This document shows positions 10,039 to 22,452 of a DNA stretch of 64,000 bases, piece by piece. The stretch is from contig NC_087082.1 in NCBI RefSeq assembly GCF_026151205.1, positions 12,991,865 to 13,055,864 on the forward strand, in the 5' to 3' direction. Made by a program: the position numbers and the translations under genes. The DNA comes from Bolinopsis microptera (Eukaryota > Ctenophora > Tentaculata > Lobata > Bolinopsidae). Position 1 is the stretch's first letter. Each line of letters starts with the position of its first letter. The notes beneath the pieces are model-generated. The model worked only from the letters and a program-made list of their open reading frames with translations. It made no database searches and had not been told where the DNA came from.

Positions 10039-13000
10039 TCACGGTAACTGCAAGCTGATACTAGTGTTATCCAAAAGACCATCAAACACGTCATACTCGC
10101 CCTTCTTAAAGGGAGTTCTAAAGAAGGAGACGGGGTTGAGACTGAACCAGGCTCCCTGACCGAGGGCTGTCTTGTCTGCTTGGTCGAGAGGGATCAGCAG
10201 CTCTGCTCGACGCCACCAACTGTAAACAGTTAAAATTTTATAGCCTAGTTTAGTACACCTTGTTTAGGGACCGTTCACATATTACGTAATCATCAATTTT
10301 TAGTTTTTGGCTAATTTTTAACCCCCCCCCCCAATGAAGATATACAGTGTATATCTTCAATATAGTTTTTATACATATTGGTGTGTAACAGCATTTATTG
10401 TTTAGTTAGGTACTAAATCACGGTTCTTACTGAATCACTCGCCCAAAAATCTTCCTTAACTCACCGTACTTGGTATTGCAGTATGATCGTTTTATTGTCG
10501 AGTCGTTTTATTTCTATGTCAATCGGAATGATCCAATTTTTATTTGGTTTGGTTTTTTTTCCGGATTTTATTTTCATAGAGGTATTCAGTGACCGCTGCA
10601 TAGTGTCAGTTTTGTTCAGTTAACGAATACTAACTTATTTTTTACCCCATCATAGTCCCATGATATGAAGAATAAAAATATGAAGAAATGAAGATATGAA
10701 GATATGAAGAAATGAAGATATGAAGATATGAAGATATGAAGATATGAAGATATGAAGATATGAAGATATGAAGATATGAAGATATGAAGATATGAAGATA
10801 TGAAGATATGAAGATATGAAGATATGAAGATATGAAGATATGAAGATATGAAGATATGAAGATATGAAGATATGAAGATATGAAGATATGAAGATATGAA
10901 GATATGAAGATATGAAGATATGAAGATATGAAGATATGAAGATATGAAGATATGAAGATATGAAGAAATGAAGATATGAAGATATGAAGAAAACCACAGA
11001 AAGTTTGTCATTATGGTTTAGGTTTATCGTTAAGAATATGCCATGATTGATGCCAAGTTTCTTACAGATGAACTATGATGAGGATTAAGGAAGTACGTCA
11101 TTGGGGTTTAGGTTTATCGTTAAGAATATGCCATGATTGATGCCAAGATTCTTACAGATGAACTATGATGATCCATAAAACATTTTCATCGAGTATAACA
11201 AACACACATGCTCGAGAGAAGGAAGTACGTCATTATTGTTTAGGTTATTAGTTAAGAATATGCCATGATTGATGCCAAGATTCTTACAGATGAACTATGA
11301 TGAGGATTAAGGAAGTACGTCATGCTTGATGACAACGAGATAACACCTGTCTCTGTCTCTATGTCAACAACGCATGACTATAATTATGTTGCAACTAATA
11401 CAATAGACAAGGATTTAAACACACGCACTCATTCATCATATGAGTCTAATCCCTGGTTTAAAGCTAAGTTAGGAAAGACATATTGTGTAGAGGAGGTGCA
11501 CCATTACACGCACTATAATTATCAGTACACTATCCCGTATCAAAAACACACATGCTCGAGAGAAGGAAGTACGTCATTGTGGTTTAGGTTATTCGTTAAG
11601 AATATGCCATGATTGATGCCAAGATTCTTACAGATGAACTATGATGAGGATTAAGGAAGTACGTCATTGTGGTTCAGGTAATTAGGTTTATCGTTAAGAA
11701 TATGCCCTGCTTGATGACAACGAGATAACGCCTGTCTCTGTCTCTATGTCAACAACGCATGACTATAATTATGTTGCAACTAATACAATAGACCAAGATT
11801 TAAACACATGCACTCATTCATCATATGAGTCTAATCCCTGGTTTAAAGCTAAGTTAGGAAAGACATATTGTGTAGAGGAGGTGCACCATTACACGCACTA
11901 TAATTATCAGTACACTATCCCGTATCAAAAACACACATGCTCGAGAGAAGGAAGTACGTCATTGTGGTTTAGGTTATTCGTTAAGAATATGCCATGCTTG
12001 ATGCCAAGTTTCTTACAGATGAACTATGATGATCCTTAAGCTATTTATGAAAATAAAGCCATAGTAATGGGAACAAAAAAGTCGCAGCATTTCAAAATTC
12101 ACCTGCACGACTAATGGGCTACACTCAACCAGACTCTTGTAACAGTACACTCAAGGAGCAACATGTTAAGAAGCTGATGTTACTCAGTTTAGCAGATGAA
12201 CTATGTTAAAACTGATACCCAAAAAGAGAATCCAACCTACGATAGACTATCCGACTAATTAAAGACTAAAGAGAGACTAAAGAGAGACTAAAGAGAGACT
12301 AAAAGAGAGACTGAAGAGGGACTAAAGAGAGACTAATCTACAAATACATTAAAGTGCCTACTCTAGTCTCTCCAAATATGTCTCACTGCAAAGACTGTTC
12401 TACTCTACTACAGCTCACTTTGTTCTGCATGTATACTGTATAGGTATATCAGTCAAAACATTAGGTTGGTTATTTGAGTCAAGTCAAGTTATGATTTAAA
12501 TCGTTAATTTTTTATTTGTGTTTATTTAGAAATTGTGTAAAATGATTCACTCCTCTTTATTATTCATAAGTGTATAAATTTACTAATAACGATAAAATAA
12601 ATCAATGCAATTATGAGAAATTGAATTGTTGCGATAGTAATCCCGTACGATCATTATAAAGCCTTCTGCAGGGCCTTTGCATAGTCTCGAATAATAATAA
12701 TGAATATTGAATTGTGTAGAATTATGTGGTATAAATAAATACAGCAAATATCAGCAAATAGTTTCAGTAGTTTTATATACTTTTGTAGTAAGACCACAAA
12801 CCTGAACTTGCATGAGACTTTAAGCACCGTATTTAGCTGATTCTGATCGAAACAAATCTTTTTATTAACCGGAGTCTCGTCCCCGCGCAGCCTGATTCTG
12901 TGAGTTAAATAACGGTCAGTGATCTTCTCCAACGTGTTATAGAGATTATGAGTGTAAGGCAGTACCAATTTTTCCTTCAGATAATTTAGTTAAGAAGGCA

Positions 13001-16000
13001 GTAAAATAGTAAAAGGGAGTGCAAAATATTCTCAGCGATGACTACATGCACATATATATAAACACGATTTTTGAATAAATATAATACTGAATATTTATGC
13101 ACTGAAATGGTGACTCAGCATTACGAATGACTGTAAATGGAGTATTATCCAATAATAACCTGTGCCTTGTTCTACATATGACCTCTCTCCGACTGCTCTT
13201 CAGGGACACTTTCACCTGGACACACTGGGGCACGCTGGAGGGCAGTTTTATCGCGTTGAGGTATGTCTGAAGAATTATAAATGTATTTGTGTTACCCACC
13301 ACGGATAACTACCCACCACGGATAATTGAGTGCTTTCAGATGAAAATTAATTATGCCCCACAGTTCACTGTTTGTGGCTGATGGAATGCTACCACATTCA
13401 ACGCCACACCCAAACTCTCAAATTATGACTAAACAGTTTTAATACCTTCGAACTAATACTAAGTAGTTTAAATGTAGCTAATAATTTGATATTATGACGT
13501 TGGTTGTCGTACAGCGACCACTTTCTATAATGCTATCAGTTAGATTGACGTCTTTGCTGAGTCTAAACAGGTTCAATAATAATTTTAGTATCAGCTGATC
13601 TTATCATTATCAACAGGTTATTTGATAATGATATTGTGTACAACCAAAATATTGCGACCAATAATATTTAAATTCTAACTATTTTAATCTTTATGGACCA
13701 AAAAACTAAATTACTCACCTCAATGCGTCCACCATATCCCCATTTCACAGATAGACAGATCCAACCGACCTCAGCCCCGCCTGGTTTTTGAGGGTGTTTG
13801 ATTTCTGGGGTCCTCATGGTCAGGTTAAAGTCTTCACCGTCTGGAGGTAACCTCTGAAGAAGAGTGGGACAGCTTAATTGCAGAGTTCAAAATAGGGATT
13901 AAGATTTTTGTAGTTTGAAGAAAATTGTGTATTTTGTTTTGGATCTCCCCACACTAAAATACAAAATAGCTATTGTGGATTGTAAAGATATTTATATCTA
14001 ACAATTTTATTGTTATTATAACATTAACAACAGCACAGTCAGTTAAAATTGTTAGATAGAATCTACAACGACTTTAATAACGTACGTATCAGCCCGCATG
14101 AGAATAACAAACACTTAGTTACAAGATGATAATATTCTACCTTCTGGAAGCGCACATCCCGTGCAGTCGGCTGCTTCAGAGGAGTCTTGAGGACCCTCTC
14201 TTTGCTGAAGTGAGGATAAGACCGGATATCCACCATAGACTGGGACTTGGTCTGCCTAAACGCGGGCGTACTCCGAGTAGATGTACTGTTTTCTTGGGAC
14301 GCGTCTGCAGATGCTCTGAGGAGAGTATTTTCTTGCTAAGATGTTAAGAAAAACTGAAAGCCTCGCTGTCGAGAAGGATGGGACTGGGTGAGTCTGAGGG
14401 CGATGTTGAATTTGAAATGAATTTGAGATAATTTAGATTCCATTGCGGTATCATGATAGTCGGCATAAATCAGAGGCTACAGAAATATATCAAATTGTAG
14501 TTGTACCTTGATGAGATCAATCATTACCTGTTTTTCCTGGCATTGCAGGCACGTCTTTCGTTTATCAACTGTTCAATAACCGACACCTTTTTGTGTAGAG
14601 TCGGGTCACAGGGATAGTTGACCTGAACAGAGAATAAATATTCTATAGTCTTACTATCTTCGTTAATCTGAAGTTTAGCTTTAACCAGCGCACTGAGCTA
14701 ATAGCTATTAACATCTAATAAATTTTATTTTACTCGCCAAAGTGCAATTTCTGCACATTTTGGAGACTTCAATAACTATGATTGCAACATGTGCAATTTA
14801 AATTTGTGCTAAATATCAGAGGAAGTGTCGGAGAGACCTCTTAATACTTTAACAGGCTATAACTCCAACTTCCTCGGCACTCGGAAGATCGTTTATAATT
14901 ATACTGGATGCTGAATTTTTACATGATTAGGCAGTCTGATGTCTAAACCTTAAAGCTCTTTAACCAATTCAACCAATACAGAACCATGTGTGCCGATATT
15001 ATCATGACAAAGTTTGTGCATCTTCAAAACAGCGTAAGGACATCATTGGCACCACTCCTGAGTCCCGCCTACTATGTAATTATGGAGTTACGAAATACTA
15101 TCATGTCAACTATGTGCTTGATAAGCTTCTCCTAACGTAAAAGAAATAAGAAAGTTATTTCTCCTGTAAGAGCTAGGGGGACAGCCCGGCCGGAGAAGCA
15201 CTGAGCAGTGTACCGACCTGGTTTTCTAGTTCTGTCCAGATTCTTTCCGGCTCCACGATCTCTGCTAACACGGCCTCTATAAAGCTGCTTCGTCTACGTT
15301 TATCTGAGAATGTTATTATAAGAAATGAGGTATGGATTTTGAGAAATACGTTAGAAACCATTATTTTAATCATTTACTCGACCGGTGAGATTATTTTACG
15401 ATTTAACATGTTTAGCTGATCTCCTTGAACTGATCTTCGTGGGCGAGGGATTTTTGAAGCTAAATTCTAATGAGATTGATAACTAAGCTTAAGTGGTGGA
15501 TGACAACAACTGCGAATCAAAATTCTCGATTTGGTCGAGAAATATCACTTATAACAGTTACATTATATGATTGCAAGAGCAAATAGATCAAGATCAAGAC
15601 ACAAAATGAATTGGACAAAATTGTTCGGATCCAAATTTCCTGACTTTTAATCACCACTTTGAGTAGCGTGAGATAATATTTAATATTTAAATCGCCGGAT
15701 TACTATAAGTATAAAAAACACAAATCTACTTTGAGTGACTGTGAAGAATTAACTATTAGCTTATTAGGTTTGTCTCGGCTGCGTTGCAAAGTTATACCAC
15801 TACCCTTACTTGTAAGGAAAGCATTTTCAAGACCGTACTATGATCCTGTCGTGGGAATTATATTGGAATGCAAACCTTATCAGTTATCCTTTACTAGCTA
15901 ACTAAACCCTAACTATACGAACTATATAATGCTTACCCCTGACCTCTCCTACTATAAATCACTAAAACCCACTTTCCATGTGATGGCTGATATTTTTCAG

Positions 16001-19000
16001 CACACATGACTATGTTAAGACTTAAGATATGCAAACTGTGCATCTGAAGCAAAATATAAATTGTGATATACATTACTCACATGGAATATTTTTCGGACTG
16101 AGTCCGTATAAAGATGTGTTGGAGCAACCACTGGATCTTCGTTTGGAGGGTGAGGCCGTGGGCATCACTGGCACATTTTGTTTCAACGGACTTGGCTGAT
16201 CCTTATCTTTTTCGATCTGAACAACGACTATCAGCTAAATCTCTATCTATATAGAAAACAACAATGCTCAAAATGATAATCCATTTGTTCAACTCAGACT
16301 CTGACAATAAGAGATAAATATCAGACCAAACAATTTATACTGGTCCCTAAAAAAATCGGAACACACACAAAATCGAGATCGCAAATCTAGACCTGCTATA
16401 TATCGCATTAATAATATCGTATTAACAATCAATAATATCGCATTAATAATATCACATTACGCATATAGCGAGATATTCAATTAATTACTTGATAATCCTT
16501 GGGTGATTTTCTTTCCGCTTTTTTAGATCGGCTGCAGCTTGATCGCGATTCTTGTTTTATTGACGCTGTTGATACGACCGAGAATGGTTTGGATTCCATG
16601 GAGGAAACAGAACTGTTCCCAGAGAAAGAAAACTGTCTGTAAACCTTATTTTTCCGACTCATAGCTGGAGCGTCTGAAATTTAAAATGTGTTAACGAAAC
16701 TGTAAAAACTCAATGAAAACTCAATGAAAACTTAATGAAAACTCAATGCAAACTCAATGAAAACTCAATGAAAACTTAATGAAACTCAATGAAAACTCAA
16801 TGAAAACTCAATGAAAACTCAATGAAAACTCAATGAAAACTTAATGAAAACTTAATGAAAACTCAATGAAAACTCAATGAAAACATATCATATGAGATAA
16901 AAATGTCATATATTTTTTCCATATTGTTTCGACTAACCTAACAAATTATTACTCTGTTTTCTTTTAGGAAGGTGTAAGCTTTTGGTTTTCCTGTTAGTAA
17001 AACTGGAGGGTTTCTCTTGCTGATTCCATATGCTGATTCTTTGAGTTTCTTTTTTGTCGTTCTGTTCTTTGTTTTTGAACTTTTTTACGCTCCCTTTGAT
17101 GCTCTGGCGAAACAACCTAGGCTTGCTGACAGACTTTTTATACTGCATCTTGCCCAAAGGGTCTTTATCTTTTCTCTTGATCGAATTAGCATCATCGCTT
17201 TTATTTGACTTGTAAGAATCGTTAGATCCGCCAAATTGTTTGTGAATCTTTATGAGCTTTTTAGATCTCTTGATTGAACTTCCTTTTAGAGCTGCATCGC
17301 GACGAAGATTCACTGTCTCCTTTGATGTTGGGTGGGGAATATCTAAAGAAATAAACTGTTAGCTTATGCATGAAAATTACAATAAAATCATATTGCTAAA
17401 ACATTTTACTCGACTTGTGTTGCTCAATGAAAAACTATATCGTCATTCTTACTGTGATAGTCTATTGGTGAAGATGGCATCGAGTACTGGGGCTTTTCCA
17501 ACACGTACCAACGAGCTTTGTTGATGTCTAACCATGTTATGTTGAGTCTTTTCTGGAGGGTAAACATTATCATTTATCATATTAACAGGTTACATTTAAA
17601 TGGCAAATCTATTGTGACATGTAACGACCCTAACTCTTGTTACAAAAAAGCCAACAAGTTCTATATTAAAATGTATAATTATTAGTTCATTTTTCCGGTA
17701 AAACACTATTCTACTGATAAACTGTAGCTGTGTATCTCCTAAGTCCTAACCTAAATAACACACTGCAACAAAGAACATACTTCACCCAGGACAATGTTGG
17801 CAGACTGAGTCTTGCAAGTGAGTCTTATTATGAGTGGGAAGCTGAAATCCTCCTGTTCCATCAAAGCAACCCCGTCCTCCTCCACCACTGAAAACGTGTT
17901 CCAATGACACGATCTGGACTGGACCTTGCTGTAGTACGTCATAGCCAGGCATTTGTTCGAACTGCAATTATATTGATAATTAGTCAACTTGAGTTTATAT
18001 GTTAAGTCATATTTGTAGATATGTAATATGCATCATTTTAATTTAAATTTAACTTTAAGCATACGTGAGGCGTAGCAGTATTTACTAAATGCTTCAAGCT
18101 TTCCGTCAACGATTATTCCTATAGTCGGATTTTATGATTATGAAATATAGCCATAGGTTCAATCACGAATTTGTCAGATAACATACCGATACGTGACATG
18201 GCCGATCGACTAATATTCACGGTTATTATGTTAAGGTTAAGATCAAATAATATTAAAATACTAATTACGTTGATGTTAAGGATGCAAAGCAAGGTGCCCC
18301 ATCTGCATAATGAATGTTGACAGCTTCACAGACTTTGACAGTCAGGCGATCGTCTTCCAGATAGAATCCTACCTAGAAAATTGCGAGGAGAAATTGAGAA
18401 TGAGAAATTAAAGGAATTGTTGGGAAGTTATTACAAAGACTGGAGATATAATGTTCTCCAGATGCAGTGAATTATACACCTTGCTATTACAGTTATAGTT
18501 ATAATTCTTATTAATATATACCCGTAAGAAATATCTTTTGTTCGAGCTACCGTTTAGCAAATCCGATCATCAGCATGCAATTTTTAAAATACACAGATTA
18601 CCATTGAACCTCAACAAATATTAACTTCACTTCACTGTTCCAAGGAACCCCCTCTGGCTCCTTACCTTCATTTTAATGGGGTTGGAAGGTTTAGAAGGAA
18701 GCTCCATGGCAGTGCTACTACTATCCATCATTTGGTGGAACTGATCGTGTCTTCTCAGGGGCAGTTTGACGATTTGTTTAGTTTTGGAAAACACGTTCAC
18801 AGGGAATGATCGTTTTTGACTGCCTGATGCCTCGAAAGGTTTTTGATGTTCCAGAACGAAAGATCTGGCTCCAAAAGTACCACCAGGACTGAGTGATGGC
18901 CGCTGAAATTAACTTTTTAATAAGTAGTTATATTTGATTTTGAAATAAAAAACCCACCTGGGTCCTGGAAAGTGGGCTTTCAAATAATAATTATCACTAA

Positions 19001-22000
19001 GCACTATAAGACCAGACCTCTCTCAATTATCGTGGCGCTTATTAGCTCCTCGTTATAACAAACATTTTCAGCCTTATCTGATGTTGATACCTGTTATTAT
19101 TTAAAAAACCGCTGATATGACTTACCTCGCTCGAGTGAGGCCGTGGGATCTTCTTAACAGGTAGCGCAGGACTTGATTCCCAAGCACACGAATTGTTCAT
19201 GAGCATTGTACTCTTCCAGCATGCTAAGCAGATGTTTTTTGGGTTGTCACCTTTCAAGAAACGGTGAGTACAACAAAACTCACAGAAAACTTTCTGACAA
19301 AGCGCGCACCTGAAATCAGTTGCATTTATACTTTTTATGGTGAAGGAAAAGAAATTCTTAGTATCTTACTCTGAATGGCGATAAAACAAGGGTCAGTGTA
19401 CCATTAATAACTATTAAATATAGCTGCTTCAATCAATCCTTAATACGTTTGATGTTAAAAAATATAGAACTGCTATATCTGTACCTGCTTGGGGTATCAA
19501 GTGAAAATCGGCACAAAGGACAAGAGTCCAAATTGTTGTTGCTCTTCTTTATTTGTTTCTTCATGCACGATATCTCATCAGATAAGCTCCTGAAATAAGA
19601 TTTATTGTGAACATTTCTTAGCAGTTCTCGACTGTTTAAGTGTTTATCGCTTATCTATTCTTTATGAAGGAATAAAATTGTAGGACATAATAGGACATAA
19701 TCACAATGCTGGCAAGCATGACCGTGCCTCTTATATTCACAATACTATTTACCCCCTTTACTATTTACCCCCTTTACTATTTACCCCCTTTACTTTTATA
19801 ACCCTTTATTGTTTTTCGGGCATTAAGACTCATCGAAAGTAGTTCAGCAGGTATATTTAAGTTCAAATCATTCTAATTCAATGTTAAAGATGACAGGAAC
19901 AAGAAATAGTTATGTGGAGGTTTTTAAGAAATTTGCGCAAAATACGCGCCAGCATGTTATACGAAATTCGGTAAAAAACCCAAAATTGCCATATTCAGGT
20001 GCCTTAAAAACCATGTTAAAATTGAGTTAGAGATCTGAAACTTTGCAGGGCGTCTAGACGTTGACCAAATCGACTGTAAAAAAAATTTCATGTTTCAGGA
20101 GTATCGGGAAATGGGTTTTCTGGAACCCCTGTTTTACGATAGATTGTCGTGATACATATATTCAGGGATAGACGCTTTGCCAGTCAAATGTAGTCAATTG
20201 TAGCCTGAATTTAAGTGTCCGGAGATTCAAAAGTATAAAAGATACAGCAATTTCCGACCACAGGTCTTAAAAATAATTGTTTACACTTCAGTTTTAATTA
20301 TATCGAAAAATAATTTAACGTCATCATCACCACTTGATGACGTCATCAAATTAAGTGTTTTTAAAACTTGATTTTTGACAAAATAACAACTTTTCAAACT
20401 GATTTTATACCATTAAGGAGTAATTTTATTCAAAATCTGAGGACATTTTCACCTTAGATAATTGTTCAAGCATTCTGAAAATCTACCGGAAAGTTTCCCT
20501 ACCTTGCTCCTTCATAAAGATATTTGCCATTGAAGTTAGTGCTTTTTTGAAGAATTATTTTATAAAAACGTCAATTTTGCGATTTAGTATTCTCTGGTGT
20601 TGGGCTATCCCTTGAGTTGTGGAGCTCAGTTCTGCTTCCTATAGGTATAAATTGTGTATTAGGCTAGTTTTAAAGTTAAAAATCTAAAAGTTGCACACGT
20701 GGGGACACGCCCAAATTGATTAAAAATTGCTAAAATCACTGAAAATTGCTGTTTTTACCATTTTCTGTAAACGTTGGTGTGCCGTTGTGATTACAGTTCT
20801 TCTTGAAATACTTTGAAACTTTGCATGCTTATCAAACTATATATAAAACACCAACACGCGAAAATTTACGGCGATTCAATATTGGATGCGCACGCAACGT
20901 CCGCTCATAGTTTGCACGTGCGAAAGGTGATAATTTTGCTCATTCGTGATTTCGAACAAATTCTGCTTTACCACGACAGTTCAATGTCATTATATATAAA
21001 TTTAATGCCAACTTGAATGAGTATAAAGTGGCAAATTCAGTCAGTGATCGACCGATATGCTTACCCAAACACAAGGAAATGTTTTCAAAGGAAAAATTTC
21101 GAAATCGTTGAAACTTCCTCCTTATTAATGAAGATATCAGTTTATATTTCGACTTTATAAAGTACCCGCTGACATTAATCAAAAAGCGATGATATTTGAC
21201 CAAAACCCATAATCATGGGTAGAGTGGACCGCTGCCAGTGTCTCTCTTTCCCAAACAAAAGGAAATGATATTAATTTGATTGACCGTTCTCAAATGCAAA
21301 ATGATACCGAGAATGAAATCGGTCGCTCGCTTTTCCCATTCATTTACAATTGTAATAGATTAAGAAGAACTACCCAAAGGCAGCTAGCTGCCTTTGGGTA
21401 GTTCTTCTTAATCTATTACAATTGTAAATGAATGGGAAAAGCGAGCGACCGATTTCATTCTCGGTATCATTTTGCATTTGAGAACGGTCAATCAAATTAA
21501 TATCATTTCCTTTTGTTTGGGAAAGAGAGACACTGGCAGCGGTCCACTCTACCCATGATTATGGGTTTTGGTCAAATATTGTAACTGTACATTCTGGTAC
21601 GGTGATGCATGTTATGAAGAATCCCGAATGAGCGATGGAGAAATCCAAATATTGCGGTCCTTTTGCATTATCAATGGCTACAATGAAATTCTAAGAAAAT
21701 TAGGAATCCCGTTTTTCAAATATAATTCAATAAAAAAGTGGACATATATAATAAAAATTAATCAGCCGAAATTAAAGCAGCTTAGGTTCGTTGTTACCGA
21801 GCAATATTTGTTACGAGGAAAATATGTATGATTTTAACATTGTTTAAATACCAAACAAAGTTTAATAAACTTTTCTTGAACCAACAAATGTTTATTACAA
21901 ATATATTGCTCGACCTTGATATTATGGCCTTTAAACTTACGTCAGATGTTTGTGGAGGTTTTGGTCCTCTTCTTTTTGTCGAGCAAGTACATTTTTTATA

Positions 22001-22452
22001 TGATCCTGTTCTGTGGCACTGAAAAAAACACTTAATAGTTAACTATGGTTACGAATGGTTACCAATAGTTACTAATGGTTACGCTGATGGCTGATGAGTT
22101 GAATTTTCAAAAATTGCCTTGAATTGGCATGAAGATCGCAAATTTAATATATTTAACCAATCAAGTCAGACAAGCAATGAATTGTGAGGAATTTTAACAA
22201 AAATGAATTAGTTTATATAAGGAGGTAAATTGCTTTAATTTTTACATATCAACCTCAAGATTCAGTCGACATAGTCACGAGTTCCTCAAAAGTTACTTAA
22301 ACATGTATGCAATTATATATACACTAATTAAGTACAAACCTAAGGAGAGATATTTGTGGCAAGACAGTAGACTCTATTTCCGAAATGTCATCAGGTCTGA
22401 GTGTAATTTGAGGACTAAAAGGACCGCAGTGATCACTCGGTCCGTTGCCCAT
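10039..22452 (-). CDS. Rabphilin/synaptotagmin-like protein: Zn finger plus two C2-like domains
   Basis: The gene has 17 exons: 22340-22452, 19485-19589, 19126-19309, 18666-18902, 18269-18372, 17781-17961, 17453-17552, 16938-17342, 16489-16673, 16081-16216, 15218-15303, 14528-14622, 14141-14315, 13719-13853, 13183-13266, 12802-12974 and 10039-10219. All introns are GT-AG and all phases agree; the product is 892 aa, start MGNGPSD, stop TGA. Residues 17-60 form a helix followed by an 8-Cys finger (C61/C64, C74/C77, C82/C85, C100/C103), like the Rab-binding FYVE-type finger of rabphilin, RIM and Slp proteins. A C2-like fold (about 214-345) ends in the typical W-Y-x-L strand, and a second (about 731-880) ends WFSL. 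Between them lies a Lys/Arg/Ser-rich linker of about 380 residues. I see no Ca2+-binding aspartate loops. The probable role is Rab-effector or membrane tethering in secretion, by inference. It is neither clearly rabphilin nor clearly Slp. Confidence 0.8.
10267..10360. mobile_element. Solo end of short TIR family (copy 1) plus hairpin
   Basis: gggaccgttcacatattacg, continuing taatcatc, then a pyrimidine-rich aatttttaaccccccc block, matches the ends of the elements at 29238 and 39951. The opposite end is not visible. Immediately after it, TGAAGATATAC-agt-GTATATCTTCA (10335-10359) is a perfect 11-bp stem with a 3-base loop. It lies in the last intron of the rabphilin-like gene, about 50 bp upstream (in gene sense) of the final acceptor. 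Confidence 0.55.
10664..10990. repeat. 8-bp microsatellite GAAGATAT, about 40 copies
   Basis: The tandem GAAGATAT units are nearly perfect, with occasional A-for-T variants (gaagaaat) near both ends. Because 8 is not a multiple of 3, every open minus-strand frame reads the same octapeptide (SSYLHIFI). This produces spurious 115- and 131-aa ORFs. It is intronic in the rabphilin-like gene. Confidence 0.95.
11322..11612 (+). pseudogene. Fucolectin-like (FTP / F5-8C) domain fragment, copy 1
   Basis: This is an open frame of 96 aa. It contains a pattern characteristic of fucolectin-type F5/8C lectin domains: ITPVSVSMSTTHDYNYVATN, then IDKDLNT, then ESNPWFKAKLGKTYCVEEV. That corresponds to the cell-surface or secreted lectin fold that binds carbohydrate. 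Only the N-terminal half of a domain (about 70 residues) is present before the frame enters flanking repeat and stops. There is no signal peptide, and no splice sites flank it convincingly. The position that reads Cys in copy 2 (LNT-C-THSS) is Arg here. It is most likely a duplicated gene fragment rather than a working lectin. Confidence 0.5.
11737..12039 (+). pseudogene. Fucolectin-like (FTP / F5-8C) domain fragment, copy 2
   Basis: This is a second copy, 385 bp downstream of the first and almost identical. It keeps Cys in LNTCTHSSYESNPWFKAKLG. Differences from copy 1 include aag/caa (Lys/Gln) and tgc/cgc (Cys/Arg). The frame continues into NMPCLMPSFLQMNYDDP before stopping. As with copy 1, it holds only part of the domain and is antisense inside an intron. 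An exon of an unfinished lectin gene is possible but not shown. Confidence 0.5.
12255..12335. repeat. 11-bp minisatellite (gagactaaaga), about 7 copies
   Basis: Imperfect tandem copies of gagactaaaga with single-base variants (ctgaagaggg). Intronic. Confidence 0.8.
16705..16884. repeat. 11-bp minisatellite (aaaactcaatg), about 16 copies
   Basis: Tandem aaaactcaatg units with a c/t variant (aaaacttaatg), one short unit and one gcaaact variant. It lies in the intron between exons 8 and 9 of the rabphilin-like gene. Confidence 0.9.
19736..19796. repeat. 16-bp repeat (ctatttacccccttta), 3-4 copies
   Basis: Three perfect copies and a partial fourth lie in intron 1 of the rabphilin-like gene. Confidence 0.9.
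20334..20349. promoter_or_regulatory. 16-bp palindrome containing a CRE core
   Basis: TTGATGACGTCATCAA is a perfect palindrome centred on TGACGTCA, the consensus site for CREB/ATF bZIP factors. It lies in intron 1 of the rabphilin-like gene, 2.1 kb downstream of the start codon. The sequence match is exact, but regulatory function is only a possibility, and an isolated site of this kind can occur by chance. Confidence 0.3.
21192..21579. repeat. Perfect 388-bp palindrome, no spacer
   Basis: The 194-base left arm (21192-21385) is exactly the reverse complement of the right arm (21386-21579). The centre is CAGCTAGCTG. I checked it line by line and found no mismatch. The identity ends abruptly at both sides (g|atatttgac ... 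gtcaaatat|tgt). There is no target-site duplication and no coding content. Any ORF crossing it reads mirrored sequence. It lies in intron 1 of the rabphilin-like gene. Confidence 0.95.

Larger units (their letters stand above)
11004..12045 (+). repeat. Tandem segmental duplications, 385-bp period
   Basis: Two near-identical 385-bp blocks run from about 11322 and 11707. Several extra copies of a flanking segment (ggaagtacgtcatt...ttaagaatatgcc, ccaagattcttacagatgaa) lie at about 11000-11100, 11100-11190, 11215-11320, 11565-11700 and 11945-12035. High identity implies recent amplification. The array lies in the last intron of the rabphilin-like gene, on the opposite strand. Confidence 0.85.

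Noticed and set aside
10616-11011. 131-aa and 115-aa ORFs of repeated SSYLHIFI
   Set aside because: Both are translation of an 8-bp microsatellite in two frames. There is no start, splice or domain context.
21568-21831. 87-aa plus-strand ORF beside the palindrome
   Set aside because: No motif or splice support, and its start lies in the palindrome's right arm. It is likely chance.
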